Source: Schizosaccharomyces osmophilus
Lineage: Eukaryota; Ascomycota; Schizosaccharomycetes; Schizosaccharomycetales; Schizosaccharomycetaceae
DNA: 64,000 nt
Assembly (NCBI RefSeq): GCF_027921745.1
Contig: NC_079239.1
Span: forward strand, 833,501 to 897,500
Direction of reading: 5' to 3'
Positions within the stretch are counted from its first letter, which is position 1, and each line of letters opens with the position of its first letter. Below the pieces are notes generated by a model, which did no database searches, was not told the DNA's origin, and worked only from the letters and a program-made list of their open reading frames with translations. Made by a program: the position numbers and the translations under genes. Of the stretch, positions 54,343 to 64,000 are shown in pieces.

Positions 54343-55383
54343 ATGAGTATGGAAAGAACTATTTACAGCGTAAAAATTGATAAAGAGCGCGTCCCTCTTT
54401 TTGACGAAGATTTTTACCAAGGATTTCGCAGCGAAATGACCGTTCAATTCACCATGGCTGCTCTGGACCCCGCAGTAAAGTCCAATGAGCCTGTTACTGT
54501 CAAGGTGATTACTCGTCTTCAGCATTCTGATGATGAGGAAGATGAAGGTGAAGAAAAGGAGGATGAAGAAGAACAATTTGTTCTTTGCACCCTCAAGAAG
54601 GGAGTCATTTATCAACAACCAATTGATCTGGTATTTTCTCCTGGTGAAGAGGTGTATTTTGAAAAGACCGGTGGTGCTACCGTCTATTTAAGCGGTTCTT
54701 GCACAGTTACCAATGTCCCTGAAGACGCTGACAGCGACATGGACGATTATGAAGATGAAGATGACGATGATTTTATCTTTAATGACGACCGTTTGAGTGA
54801 AGACGAAGATTTTGATTCAGGTGCTTCTGAGGATGAAAATGAAGACGAAGAAGGTGGTGCTCGCATTGAAGAAATAAATAGCGATGATGAGCAACCTGAA
54901 GAGAAGCAAGAATCATCTGAAAAGAAAGACAGTCAAGCTGGAAAAAAGCAAGAAAAAGCCGACTCTAAAAAGCGTCCTTCAGAAGAATCCCGCGAAACAG
55001 AAGAAAAGGAGAAAAAGCTAAAGTCAGAGAAGCCTGCAAAGACTTACGCCAAGAAAACTTTAGAAGGAAACGTAATCGTTCAGGACAAGGTGATTGGCAA
55101 TGGACCTGCCGCCAAGAAAGGAAAGCGTGTCACCGTGCGCTACATAGGTCGTTTAAAAAATGGCAAGGTATTCGATAAAAACATTAGTGGTAAACCTTTT
55201 TCTTTCAATTTGGGTTTGGAAGAAGTGATCAGAGGTTGGGACCTTGGTGTTGCCGGTATGCAAGTTGGTGGTGAACGTACTTTGAATATTCCTTCACTTA
55301 TGGCTTATGGAGCTAAACGTCTCCCTGGAATTCCTGCCAACTCAGATTTGGCTTTCGATGTGAAACTTTTGGCTGTCAATTAA
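54343..55383 (+). CDS. Nucleolar-type FKBP prolyl isomerase with nucleoplasmin-like N-terminus
   Basis: 346 residues. The first about 110 residues form a nucleoplasmin-like fold ([33 protein letters not shown]). Then come long acidic tracts ([23 protein letters not shown]) and a Lys/Glu-rich basic stretch. The C-terminal about 110 residues are the FKBP domain: [59 protein letters not shown]. This is the Fpr3/Fpr4 and Fkbp39 type, a histone chaperone and prolyl isomerase in the nucleolus. S. pombe has two such genes; gene order points to the one I recall as SPAC27F1.06c rather than fkp39. Confidence 0.92.
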   Translation: MSMERTIYSVKIDKERVPLFDEDFYQGFRSEMTVQFTMAALDPAVKSNEPVTVKVITRLQHSDDEEDEGEEKEDEEEQFVLCTLKKGVIYQQPIDLVFSPGEEVYFEKTGGATVYLSGSCTVTNVPEDADSDMDDYEDEDDDDFIFNDDRLSEDEDFDSGASEDENEDEEGGARIEEINSDDEQPEEKQESSEKKDSQAGKKQEKADSKKRPSEESRETEEKEKKLKSEKPAKTYAKKTLEGNVIVQDKVIGNGPAAKKGKRVTVRYIGRLKNGKVFDKNISGKPFSFNLGLEEVIRGWDLGVAGMQVGGERTLNIPSLMAYGAKRLPGIPANSDLAFDVKLLAVN

Positions 55384-55714
55384 AATATAATCTGATTGGG
55401 TAAATCATGGAAAAAAGACTAATAAAAATATGGGTATTTAGGTCAATAATGTTCAATATGATTTGGTTCGTCTCTTTTAATTTCCTAAATGTATGTAGTA
55501 TTGCTAATAACCTTGGAAAATAGTAAAATCACTAAAATTCTACAATTAAAACTGACAGCTCACATTATGAACTACACTTGAACCAGGGCTCTATGAATTA
55601 CAATTTGAAACATCTATCGGCACTCATTCACGGTTCCACAAGAGTCGGATCACTGCTTTGAAGGAAACTCTCCTGTAAAACGGTCGAGTTTTTGTATAGC
55701 GATTTGTTTACTAA

Positions 55715-55724
55715 ACCCTACCCT
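55715..55724 (+). promoter_or_regulatory. HomolE-like box (ACCCTACCCT)
   Basis: An exact ACCCTACCCT, the HomolE element found with HomolD in fission-yeast ribosomal-protein promoters. A one-mismatch HomolD-like TCTGACTG lies further downstream near 55770. A forkhead-like TTTGTTTAC is at 55703-55711. No ribosomal protein gene follows, so the driven transcript may be non-coding. Confidence 0.4.
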
Positions 55725-56117
55725 AAAACACTAGACAATCTTGTTTAGGAAATCCCCATCCTGGGCTGTCGTCTGACTGTCGGCGAACAGTAGGCCATCG
55801 CGAGCGTTCCCCGGAGCATACGAGCAAATTCTTTGTTTTATTTACATTTTCTGAGGCGTTCAATTTTGACTAAGAATTTAATATTTCCAAGAAATAAATT
55901 GAAAAAGAATAACCAAATATCAATTTTAAAGCTGTTTGCGTTTGTCCTTTCCTCTGAAAGTGAAAGGAAGCAATCTGAGATGTATAATAGCTTTTCGTTC
56001 TTCATTCACATCGTACTGAAGCTTTTAAAATGCTGAATGATCTTTTTTTTTTTTCCTTCGTGGTTGCTGAATTCGTAAAAGTTTCCTCCAAGGAAGATTC
56101 TTCATCTGTTTCCTGAC

Positions 56118-56335
56118 TTCATCAGACAAAAACCATGATTGTTTCAGTCTTCGCGAAACGTATCATGCATTTCCCGGCGTAGCTGCGGGAGACAAGATAA
56201 TATGTTAGTATATTGGATTTTTTCGTCTGATGAACGAAATGCTTGTCGCCGAAAGGGAGTTTCTTTATGGAAGCCGGGGTACTCTCAAGGCAAACTAGGA
56301 ACCCTACTATCCTGCCGGGGAGATGAGCGGTAAAG
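56118..56335 (+). ncRNA. Candidate structured non-coding RNA
   Basis: A perfect 10-base pair, TTCATCAGAC (56118-56127) with GTCTGATGAA (56225-56234), encloses two hairpins. The first is CATGAT/ATCATG (56134-56139, 56162-56167) continued by GTTTC/GAAAC (56141-56145, 56155-56159); the second is TCCCG/CGGGA (56172-56176, 56186-56190). A third helix, GGC+AGGA with TCCT+GCC (56289-56300, 56310-56316), follows. The stretch is GC-richer than its flanks. I could not match it to RNase P, MRP, SRP, U1-U6 or U3 by memory. An H/ACA snoRNA was considered because of AGATAA and ACA near the end, but the fold is not the standard two-hairpin form. Strand is a guess based on neighbours. Confidence 0.4.
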
Positions 56336-56528
56336 CATCATAACTATGACAAGCATAAATCTCTTATTTTTCTCTATATATATGCTCCTGTTCTTGTTTA
56401 GTTCCTCCAGTGATTGAAATTGCAATTCTACTTTCAAATCAGACATATTACCGAGTTCACCTTTTTCTCATTTAAGGAAGAGCTTAATTGAATTTTCCCA
56501 TCTTAAAGTATCCTTTCTTTGTACTACC

Positions 56529-57980
56529 ATGATTGACTCTACTTCTGTTTCAGTAACAGCAAACAACAAGGCTTTGAAGAGCGAATCCAGCCCGAAAGTC
56601 ACTTATTCTTCCGGAGAATCAAATTCCAATACCAATCAAGCTCTGTGGTCATTTGATGATGCCATGAAAATGGATCCCGAGACAGTCCGAAACTTGCAAC
56701 TCGCGCACCTAAACAAGCTACGAACTATCCATGGTCATGCTCGAAATTTCGTCAAGGCTGAGAATTCTCGATTTGTAGATGAGAAAGGACAGGAACATCT
56801 TGATTTGATTGGCGGTGTCGGCGTCGTTACTGTAGGAAACAACAATGAATACGTCTGGGACTGCTTACAAAAGTGCTTCAACGAAAAGCTTTACATGATG
56901 GGTGCCATTTCATACCGTAACCTTGCTGCTGCTTTTAGTCGTAATATGGCATTGCTTTCTCCTGGCCAAAAGCTCACTCGTACTTGGACAGCTACTGGCG
57001 GCGCCGAAGCAAATGAGGGTGTTATCAAGTTAGCTCGACTGGCTACTCGCTATAAAATCAACAAAAAACGATTTCTCTCTACTCTCAACTCGTTCCATGG
57101 TAAGACTACCGGTAGCGTATTTTTGGGTGGTAAAGAAAAATGGCAGAAATACCAAGGTCCTCCCCCCTTTGACGTGGATTATATTCCCTATGGAGACTTT
57201 CATGCACTCGAAGTTGCTCTGGCTTCTGGCATATATCGCGCCTTTGTCGTAGAACCCATTCAAGGCGAGGGCGGAGTCATTGTCCCACCACCTGGTTATC
57301 TTGCCAAAGCACGTGAACTTTGTACAAAATATGAAACTTACCTCGTTCTGGATGAAATTCAAACAGGATGTGGTCGTACCGGTAAGTTTTGGGCATGTGA
57401 GCATGAAAATGTTATTCCTGACTGTATTTCCTTCGCCAAAGGTTTTTCTGGAGGCTTGGTCCCTTTTGGAGGCTACATTGCCACAGAAGAGCTATGGAAT
57501 GCTGCTTACGGTACGGTTGAAACCGCATTTTTGCACACCGCTACCTACCAGGAAAACACACTTGGTCTTGCTGCCGGCGTTGCGACTATTGATTTCATTT
57601 ATCAAAACAACCTTCTCGATAGAGCGAATAAAATGGGTGCTATCATGTTTGACCGCCTCAGTAAACATCAAAGCAGATATCCCCACATTATTAAAGAAGT
57701 CCGTGGCCGAGGCATGATGATTGGTATCGAGTTCTACCCTCTTCCTGCCTCTGTGCAAGAATTATTCGGCGAGTTTTATGCCACTCCTGTTGTTGATGAT
57801 CTTGCCAATAAGCATCATGTTCAAGTATATTGTTCGTTAAACAACCCTTCTGTTTTCCGTTTTCTTCCTCCTTTAACCATTCCTGAAGAAGATTTAGATG
57901 AAGGAATGGAAGCGGTCGAAAACGCTATAACAGCCTTCGATTCCAAAGTCAAAGATGCCGTGTCCACCAAAGCTGCTTAA
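56529..57980 (+). CDS. Class III PLP-dependent aminotransferase
   Basis: 483 residues, single exon; S. pombe SPAC27F1.05c is of the same size. Motifs: SNTNQALWSFDDAM lead, WTATGGAEANEGVIKLAR (phosphate cup), EPIQGEGGVIVPPPGYL, LVLDEIQTGCGRTG (Asp binding the pyridine N) and CISFAKGFSGG with Lys 304 as the Schiff-base residue. The closest general types are putrescine, ornithine or acetylornithine aminotransferases, but the substrate cannot be set from sequence. No targeting peptide is obvious, so cytosolic. Confidence 0.92.
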   Translation: MIDSTSVSVTANNKALKSESSPKVTYSSGESNSNTNQALWSFDDAMKMDPETVRNLQLAHLNKLRTIHGHARNFVKAENSRFVDEKGQEHLDLIGGVGVVTVGNNNEYVWDCLQKCFNEKLYMMGAISYRNLAAAFSRNMALLSPGQKLTRTWTATGGAEANEGVIKLARLATRYKINKKRFLSTLNSFHGKTTGSVFLGGKEKWQKYQGPPPFDVDYIPYGDFHALEVALASGIYRAFVVEPIQGEGGVIVPPPGYLAKARELCTKYETYLVLDEIQTGCGRTGKFWACEHENVIPDCISFAKGFSGGLVPFGGYIATEELWNAAYGTVETAFLHTATYQENTLGLAAGVATIDFIYQNNLLDRANKMGAIMFDRLSKHQSRYPHIIKEVRGRGMMIGIEFYPLPASVQELFGEFYATPVVDDLANKHHVQVYCSLNNPSVFRFLPPLTIPEEDLDEGMEAVENAITAFDSKVKDAVSTKAA

Positions 57981-58413
57981 GAATATTAAGTTTTCTTCGC
58001 CGTATCTCGTTTACTTTTTTCACTTTTTTGATTGTGAAATTCCTATTTTGGTTTATCTTGCTGTATATTTCGTTTAGCTTCAATAATGATGATTTTATGA
58101 ACAATAACATTAGACAGTACAAAAACCAAGTATATGTACCGTATTTAAAGCCGAAATTTTATTCAATCATTTAGCTAAATAGCAAATATCTTCTATAACT
58201 ATCCATGAAGCTTTGTACATGCTTTTTCTTCAGGTTCAGAATTTCTATTGAAATATCTATTTAGTTCCATAACCGACCGATCATTTCTAGCTGTTTGGAT
58301 TGCTCTCTTTTACCCTATTTTTCTTTGCATTTGAGGCTTTTATTTTATTTTATTTTATTTCATTTTATTTATTTATTAATTTATTTATTTGCTTTTCTGC
58401 TTGAACACCGTTC
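57981..58413. promoter_or_regulatory. nuf2 upstream region
   Basis: This holds the aminotransferase 3' flank and nuf2 promoter. It ends in a T-rich pentamer array (separate entry) that runs to about 20 bases before the nuf2 ATG. No gene seen. Confidence 0.5.
58340..58391 (+). repeat. TATTT-type pentamer/tetramer array in the nuf2 5' flank
   Basis: Four TATTT units, then ATTTTATTT and (ATTT)n variants, ending about 22 bases before the start codon. It probably forms the 5' leader; length may vary between strains. Confidence 0.75.
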
Positions 58414-59736
58414 ATGTCGCGAAGATACATTTTCCCATTATTGGAATCAGAAGAGATTTTGGAATGCATAGCAGGTTTGGGAATTACTTTCAGTAAAAAA
58501 GAACTTGCTCAGCCAACTCCTCAAGCTGTTATTTCCTTGTGTGAAGAATTCCTTGACATGTTTATGGGGCTGACTAGTCAGGATTTAGAAGACAAGGCGA
58601 ATTCGCTACAGGAAACAATCGAAAATTTTGATATTTTACGCGAATCACTAAGATTTATGATTTTCTATAAAATTACAAGTCAATTTATGCAAAGCATATG
58701 TGTTGATGACTTTTCCGTTCAAGATTTATTAAAGCCCACTACCAATCGGTTAAAACGAATTCTCTCCGGTGTAATTAATTTTGCGAAACTCAGGGAACAA
58801 CAGTTATTAGTTTTTGAACCCGACATCCAGAAACGAGAAAGTTTAATTGAAAATTATTCCCTACTTAATACCCAAAGGCAAACCCTTGAACAGGAAGTTT
58901 TGCTAAGCCAGGAAAAACGAGACCAAAATCAAATTATTATAAAACAGAATGAAGGAAGAAATGATCAACTCTATCAGAATCTTTTGGAAATAAAACGGAT
59001 CTGTTCGCAAACGAAAGCCGAATACGATCAAATAAAACAGGAAGCACTTGAGTTGAAGGTAAAGCATCTCGAATTAGAATCATTAATTTCAGATACATTA
59101 CAAATGACGGAGCAATTACAAGCTTCTATTGTGCATTCCCCCGAAAAACTTCAAATAAGGATTTTGGATATGTCAGATCGTGTCCAGTTGGATCGTACAC
59201 AGCAGTTTGAACTGGATAAGAAATCAAAGTATCTTCAGTCAAAACTTAATGAACTATCTCTGACAGAAACGGATATGAATGCTTGTGTGAAAATACTAGA
59301 AGAATGTTTGGTCGAAGTGGACAAGCTTGAGCACGCTTCAAACCTTCTATCATCAAATCAGGAACTTTGTGAACAAGTCGATATCAATAAAAGGAAACTA
59401 GAGTTTCGTAAGGAACAGCTTTTAAAGCAGTTATCAAATGCACAAGAAAAATTGCAACACGAACAACAATCCAGAAACCAAAAGTTAGAAACGGCAAAAC
59501 AAAGGATGGATCAAATCAAGGAAGAGTACCAAGAACTACTCCAAATTAAATCACAGAAAGCTCAAGAAGCCGACCACAAGCAAACAGTAATTGAAATGAC
59601 AGAAAAGCAAATGGCGGATATGAGAAGAGAACTAGAGTCACAAAGTTCCATAATTAGCATCGAATTTGAAAAGCTGAAAGCTCATGTTGAGCTTTACATC
59701 GCTGAGCTCTTGCATACCATTCGCCGTTCGCAATAG
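58414..59736 (+). CDS. nuf2: Kinetochore Ndc80-complex subunit Nuf2
   Basis: 440 residues (441 recalled for S. pombe). The N-terminal about 140 residues form the calponin-homology-like head: MSRRYIFPLLESEEILECI and DFSVQDLLKPTTNRLKRILS. The remainder, about 150-440, is coiled coil with heptads (KTKAEYDQIKQEALELKVKH), used to dimerise with Ndc80 and bind Spc24/Spc25. Nuf2 links kinetochores to microtubules. Confidence 0.96.
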   Translation: MSRRYIFPLLESEEILECIAGLGITFSKKELAQPTPQAVISLCEEFLDMFMGLTSQDLEDKANSLQETIENFDILRESLRFMIFYKITSQFMQSICVDDFSVQDLLKPTTNRLKRILSGVINFAKLREQQLLVFEPDIQKRESLIENYSLLNTQRQTLEQEVLLSQEKRDQNQIIIKQNEGRNDQLYQNLLEIKRICSQTKAEYDQIKQEALELKVKHLELESLISDTLQMTEQLQASIVHSPEKLQIRILDMSDRVQLDRTQQFELDKKSKYLQSKLNELSLTETDMNACVKILEECLVEVDKLEHASNLLSSNQELCEQVDINKRKLEFRKEQLLKQLSNAQEKLQHEQQSRNQKLETAKQRMDQIKEEYQELLQIKSQKAQEADHKQTVIEMTEKQMADMRRELESQSSIISIEFEKLKAHVELYIAELLHTIRRSQ

Positions 59737-60061
59737 AACTCTTTGCATCAAAGATGAACTAACTGTATATTACTTAATCTCTAGTTCTGAATTTTTAATT
59801 CATAGATTGAATACTCGAGTATAAAATTAAAAGATTATAGCTCTCATAAAGTAACATAAAAAATTGCATTTTATGCCCTAAGTATTTGCTAGGCTAAAGG
59901 CATATTAATTTTATTTGTTTCTAGGGGATCACATTCCATTTTGAGAATGCAAACATTCATTTCTAAATTTTTTACAAGGTGTATGGACACATAAGGCTAT
60001 GTACTCACCTTAATTTTATGCTTACCAAAACCAAATTCTAGTCTACAGAGATTCGAATAAA
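59737..60061. other. Intergenic region nuf2-uch1
   Basis: 325 AT-rich bases; nuf2 3' flank and uch1 promoter. Nothing seen. Confidence 0.5.
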
Positions 60062-60742
60062 ATGTGGAAGCCACTGGAAAATAATCCTGAGATTTTAGAA
60101 CCTTACTTGAGAAAACTAGGAATTTCAAATGCAAGCGCATTTGACTTATTTACGTTGGATGAAATTCCTGAATATATTCCTCGTCCTGTAGGAGCACTTT
60201 TGTTGGTTCTTCCATCTCCTGGTAAATTTGATAAATCTCAGAAAGAATCAAAACTTTTATCAGCTGATTCCAAAGAAGTGGTTTGGTTTCCTCAACTTGT
60301 ATCCAATGCCTGTGGTACTGTTGCTTTGATGCATGCCATAGCAAATGGAAGCCTTTCCAAGAAAAATAACGAGTCAGAATTTACAAATGTTCTTTTAAAA
60401 AATGCTAGAGAACAGACGGCTGACCAAAGAGCAAACATGTTGAAAGACTCTGAAGCGGTAGCCAAACTTCACGCAGAATTCGCTGGTGAACCCGATGACG
60501 AAGAAGAAGGAGATGAAGAAGATGAAACAGACCTTCATTACCTTTGCTTTGTCAAGGGAACACAGGCGGACGATCGCCATTTTTATGAACTGGACGGCCG
60601 TCGCGAAGGACCAATTCAACACCCTGAAATCGAAAACGACGTGTTAGACCCTAAAGTATTTTCCGTGATAAAGGGCTACATAGAAAAGACCAATTCTCCT
60701 TACTTTTCCCTAGTAGCCATTACGACTACCGGCGACAACTAA
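60062..60742 (+). CDS. uch1: Ubiquitin C-terminal hydrolase, UCH family
   Basis: 226 residues. Peptidase C12 catalytic set: FPQLVSNACGT with oxyanion Gln 78 and nucleophile Cys 84; His 159 in DLHYLCFVKG; Asp 178 in FYELDGRREGP. A short acidic insert (DDEEEGDEED) lies just before the catalytic His and is not usual for the human enzymes; it belongs to the active-site crossover loop neighbourhood. UCH enzymes free ubiquitin from small adducts. Size fits S. pombe Uch1 rather than the proteasome-linked Uch2, which has a longer C-terminus. Confidence 0.95.
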   Translation: MWKPLENNPEILEPYLRKLGISNASAFDLFTLDEIPEYIPRPVGALLLVLPSPGKFDKSQKESKLLSADSKEVVWFPQLVSNACGTVALMHAIANGSLSKKNNESEFTNVLLKNAREQTADQRANMLKDSEAVAKLHAEFAGEPDDEEEGDEEDETDLHYLCFVKGTQADDRHFYELDGRREGPIQHPEIENDVLDPKVFSVIKGYIEKTNSPYFSLVAITTTGDN

Positions 60743-61365
60743 AAGCCGGTCAAGGCATTGGACACAAAAGTATCTAAGTCAAGTTATTTATTACCTTTTA
60801 CGATAGAAGATGACTGCGTACTTTGTTCGGTTCCCAATGGCTTAGACTACTCTACTATTCAAGTGCGCTTTGTTATTCTTGTGATATTTCCATAGTTATG
60901 AAGCTCCTGAAACTCATGTATTAGACTCATCGGTCTACTCTTTGCTGAGAACTCTGTTTCTCTTTTTGTTTTGGGTTATTGCAAATTCTACTTGCTCATT
61001 TGCTAGGGATTTCGACAATTATTATGCTACTTTGTTTTTTTCCTTTTTTATACAAAATAATACATTGAAACAAATTGTCAAAGATATTATACTATATCTA
61101 CAGTCAAAGCCATCCTCCAAGTATCTAGAGTTTTCAAAATAAAAGACTGTACTCTACCATTCTACAAAAGAGGACTATTAAAAATGCTTTTAACCTATAA
61201 AACAAACAACATCTTTACAAAGATCTGTTTCTTTGTCTAAATGTTCTTTTGTCTTAGTACTACGTTGTACGTATATTCACCACCCTTACCTTGTGGATCG
61301 AATATACACTGATTCTTTAGCTGTCCACCTCCACCAACAACCAAGCATAGACAGAAACGAATAAA
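60743..61365. promoter_or_regulatory. cdc8 upstream region
   Basis: 623 bases. A run of open sequence at 60942-61142 codes a hydrophobic, Phe-rich peptide typical of T-rich DNA and is treated as chance. Promoter of cdc8. Confidence 0.5.
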
Positions 61366-61900
61366 ATGGATAAACTTAGAGAAGTATGATACAAAGATTT
61401 TGAAATCGATTTGTAGCTGCTAACAGAAACAGAAAATCAACGCTGCTCGTGCCGAAACAGACGAAGCTGTCTCACGCGCCGAAGCTTCAGAAGCCAAGTT
61501 GAAAGAACTGGAACACCAAATGTCAGTCAAAGAACAAGAATATGATTCCCTTTCTAGAAAACACGAAGCCTCTGAGTCTCGCTTAGAAGAAGTTGAAGAG
61601 GAAATGAAAGATTTACGCATAAAGGCCGACGACGAAACTGGCCAAAAGAGTGAAGTTGAGCAACTTTCCCGAAAGATTGAGCTTTTAGAGGAAGAGCTTG
61701 AAACTAATGATAAGCTTCTTCGCGATACCACAGAGAAGATGCGTCAAACAGATGTCAAGGCTGAACATTTCGAGCGACGCGTTCAGTCATTGGAACATGA
61801 GCGTGATGACTTGGAACAAAAGCTTGAAGACATGACCGACAAATACGCAAAGATCAAGGCTGAATTAGACGAGGTACACCAAGCATTGGAAGATCTATAG
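61366..61900 (+). CDS. cdc8: Tropomyosin Cdc8, two exons
   Basis: Exon 1 (61366-61383, codes MDKLRE) and exon 2 (61433-61900) give 161 residues, exactly the S. pombe Cdc8 length. The 49-base intron has a GTATGA donor, GCTAAC branch and CAG acceptor. The whole protein is heptad-repeat coiled coil; the C-terminal part (KMRQTDVKAEHFERRVQSLE, AELDEVHQALEDL) is the same as S. pombe as I recall it. Cdc8 coats actin cables and the cytokinetic ring; N-terminal acetylation of MDKLRE is important in S. pombe. Confidence 0.98.
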
Positions 61901-62771
61901 ATTCCAAAGCGTAGTTCTTTGAATTACTGCGCGCTTTTGTCCGTACAAATATGCTTCATTGTTGGCTTTGGTTGGCTCATTGGGCTAATTCTGCCGATGA
62001 GTTTTTGGATCTTACATCGGCATGTCCGTCGTTAATGATCAAACTGTCACCTTCTTTTTGATGTACTTTTCATGTACCAACAAGTTTTCAGACGAGGCTT
62101 TGCAATCTATACTTGTTCATTTTATCTTTTTTCAATGTTACGTTTTACTATATATCGAATACAATCGACTCTTCAAGTCTCTAAATTCTTTTTATTTCTT
62201 TATTATATCCACTGTGCATTATGAATACTATACTTGAAGTGCGGAGCAATGCATGATACATTCAAAAATTGACAGCCACTCTCCTTGCCCATGTCGTAGG
62301 TCAATTTCCACTTTCAATGAAACGTTATCTCCACAAATAGAGCTTTCAACCGTTCGTTAATAGTAACTGAACATTAGTGCACAAAAGTAGCTTTTTCACA
62401 TATAAGCAGAGTTAGCTTAGATTATCGAAATCCGTTGCTACCAATGAAATCGTAGGTAAATTGAGAATCCTTCTGGTTTCTAGACGCGTTAACATGATTT
62501 CCATATCGAAACTATTTCAATCATTTCTGTAAGTAATTAAATTAACTAAACCTGTTAATGATATTTATAATCGTAACTACTTTGAACATTATACTTTGTA
62601 GATAATGCTACTTTGGATGCTCAGTGTTACCTGTAGTTTCCTTCAGTCGCCTTGACATTCCTCACCTCAACCTACAATCCTTCCTATATTTCCAATAAAT
62701 CAGCATAAACAACGAAATTGGCTGTTAAACGACGTAAATATTATTTTTATTTTTATCATTAACGTCGTATA
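61901..62771. other. Intergenic region cdc8-pan1
   Basis: 870 bases holding the cdc8 3' flank and pan1 promoter. An open frame at 62022-62237 is Phe/Tyr-rich without motifs and is probably chance. No RNA gene seen. Confidence 0.5.
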
Positions 62772-64000
62772 ATGTCATATCCGAACCCGATGAACGGCGC
62801 ACCGTACGGATATGGCACGAACGGTGGCATGCAGCCCAATATGACTGGCTACGGCATACCAATAAACCAAGGAAATACTGGATTTCAGCAAGGTGGCTAT
62901 CCTTACCAACAGGGTTATTTAACTGGCGGGTATCCCGGAACCAGATCAGCGTTGCCATTTCAACAAACTGGATCCATGAATGCCATGAACACTGGCTATG
63001 GATATCCATCACAGCCTATGACTTATGCAAATCCACCTGCACCGCCAACTTTTCCATCTCAAATGACCGGCTACAATGGAATGATGAATACAGGAATGCC
63101 ACCTATGGGTTACGTACAACCTCAAAGAACCGGCAGTGCTCCAGCACCACCGATGGGTGGCTTCGTGCAACCTCAAAAAACTGGCAGTCAACCGTTTAAT
63201 CCAATGAATAGCTTTATACAGCCCCAGCAAACCGGAAGTGCTTTACCTCAAGCAACTGGCTTCGTGCAGCCCCAAAGAACTGGGAGCGCTCCTCAAGGTT
63301 TTTTTCCTCAGCAAACAGGAGGTTTTATGCAGTATCCTGGAAACAATGGTCAACCTTTTAATAATCCAATGAGTGACTATATGCAACCTCAGAAAACTGG
63401 CGGTTTTGACTCTTTCATGCAACCACAAAAAACGGGTACAATGTTCTCGCAACCCACATTACAACCCCAAAGGACTGGTACTTTCGTGAACCAACCCGGT
63501 TTCGCTCAACCTCAAACTATTGGTATGGCCCCTCAAAGTACTGGATTTATTCAACCCCAACCAACTGGTCCTTTTGCTTCCTTTGTACAACCTCAGGTAA
63601 CGACCATGCCAACACCAGCTGCACTTTTAAAGCCTCAAAAAACCGGTCAAATCCACGTTAGTCATGCTATGGATACTAGACTTTCTTTTATCACGGCTTC
63701 AGACCAAGAAAAATTTGAAAAATTGTTCCGCTCTGCAGTTGGTAATGAAGAAGCTATGTCTGCTGACATTGCTAAAGCTATTCTCGTTCGTTCAAAGCTC
63801 TCTACACCCACTCTTTCTAAAATTTGGTCTTTGTCTGACACCACTCGATCGGGGCATTTATTATTCCCACAATTCGTTTTGGCTATGTATTTATGTAATT
63901 TGGGTCTTACCGGAAAGCCCATTCCGGATAAGGTACCAGACAATATTCTTGGTGAGGTAAATTCAATGGTTGATGTCATTTCTTTTTCTTTAGATGATAG
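62772..64000 (+). CDS. pan1: Actin-patch endocytic adaptor Pan1, 5' part
   Basis: ATG at 62772; open to the window end (409 codons seen), so truncated by the window, not by mutation. The N-terminal about 280 residues are Gln/Pro/Gly-rich with more than ten degenerate QPQ-x-TG repeats ([18 protein letters not shown]), targets of Ark/Prk-type kinases in this family. An EH domain begins near residue 300: [59 protein letters not shown]. Pan1 binds NPF proteins and activates Arp2/3 at endocytic sites. The S. pombe protein is about 1.8 kb in codons, with a second EH domain to the right. Confidence 0.93.
   Translation, partial: MSYPNPMNGAPYGYGTNGGMQPNMTGYGIPINQGNTGFQQGGYPYQQGYLTGGYPGTRSALPFQQTGSMNAMNTGYGYPSQPMTYANPPAPPTFPSQMTGYNGMMNTGMPPMGYVQPQRTGSAPAPPMGGFVQPQKTGSQPFNPMNSFIQPQQTGSALPQATGFVQPQRTGSAPQGFFPQQTGGFMQYPGNNGQPFNNPMSDYMQPQKTGGFDSFMQPQKTGTMFSQPTLQPQRTGTFVNQPGFAQPQTIGMAPQSTGFIQPQPTGPFASFVQPQVTTMPTPAALLKPQKTGQIHVSHAMDTRLSFITASDQEKFEKLFRSAVGNEEAMSADIAKAILVRSKLSTPTLSKIWSLSDTTRSGHLLFPQFVLAMYLCNLGLTGKPIPDKVPDNILGEVNSMVDVISFSLDD

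Larger units (their letters stand above)
55384..56528. other. 1.1-kb gap with two GC-richer, structured stretches
   Basis: Between two plus-strand genes. It contains a GC-richer stretch at about 55600-55830 with a HomolE-like box, and a strongly structured stretch at about 56118-56340 (separate entries). Open frames in it are short and lack motifs. It is far longer and more structured than other promoter gaps in the window. Confidence 0.55.

Noticed and set aside
56225-56255. Hammerhead ribozyme core (CTGATGA ... CGAAA)
   Set aside because: The two core words are present, but there is no stem II between them and no cleavage-site arm that pairs in the right order. The CTGATGA is already used in a perfect long-range helix.
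56118-56350. H/ACA snoRNA
   Set aside because: AGATAA and an ACA fit the boxes loosely, but the first hairpin is not a simple pocketed stem and the 10-bp pair spans the would-be H box.
60942-61142. 66-residue Phe-rich frame before cdc8
   Set aside because: Typical of T-rich sequence; no family resemblance or intron signals.
62022-62237. 71-residue frame after cdc8
   Set aside because: Probably cdc8 3' UTR; rich in Phe, Tyr and Ser as expected by chance.

Overview
This is a stretch of a fission-yeast (Schizosaccharomyces) chromosome. The genes are compact and AT-rich in their flanks. Many carry short introns with GTAAGT/GTATGT donors, a CTAAC-like branch point and a TAG/CAG acceptor. The gene order matches, from memory, one continuous segment of S. 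pombe chromosome I (cosmids SPAC1527, SPAC23D3, SPAC27F1, SPAC25G10). Proteins such as Cdc8 are close to, but not identical with, the S. pombe versions, so a sister species (for example the S. octosporus/cryophilus/osmophilus group) is likely. That species call is inference. No viral, retroelement or prokaryotic sequence was seen.

Layout. 1-8 kb: the 3' part of a Sec7-domain ARF exchange factor, a La-motif RNA-binding protein, and Golgi Sft2 (three exons). 8-18 kb: a giant alpha-glucan synthase (mok11) divergent from a GPI-type alpha-amylase homologue (aah2, four exons). 17.8-22.8 kb: Mon2. 22.8-26 kb is the least conserved-looking interval: a tiny I78-type inhibitor gene, a LAMTOR5-like Ragulator subunit, an unrecognised spliced small ORF, and ayr1. 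27-35 kb: eng2, arp42, usp108, pup1. 35-46 kb: nup146, gpd2, a TBC protein, rfc2, pdp3. 46-56 kb: prp10, pdt1, ost1 and a nucleolar-type FKBP. 55.4-56.5 kb is a gene-free gap with strong RNA-like secondary structure. 56.5-64 kb: a class III aminotransferase, nuf2, uch1, cdc8 and the start of pan1, which runs off the window.

How genes work together. Sec7-GEF, Mon2 and Sft2 all act in Golgi/endosome traffic. Mok11, Aah2 and Eng2 act on cell, spore or ascus wall glucan. Two intergenic regions serving these wall genes carry near-perfect FLEX (Mei4 forkhead) sites, which fits meiotic induction. Most exon structures below were built by hand from splice signals and reading-frame continuity; in several the resulting length equals or nearly equals the length I recall for the S. 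pombe protein.

Main leads for a second look: the structured RNA candidate at 56.1-56.3 kb and the HomolE-bearing stretch before it; the spliced 71-residue ORF just 23 bases after ayr1; a 26-residue membrane micro-ORF at 51.97 kb; a TBC protein lacking both catalytic fingers; the alpha-amylase homologue with an altered region I; and the FLEX clusters.
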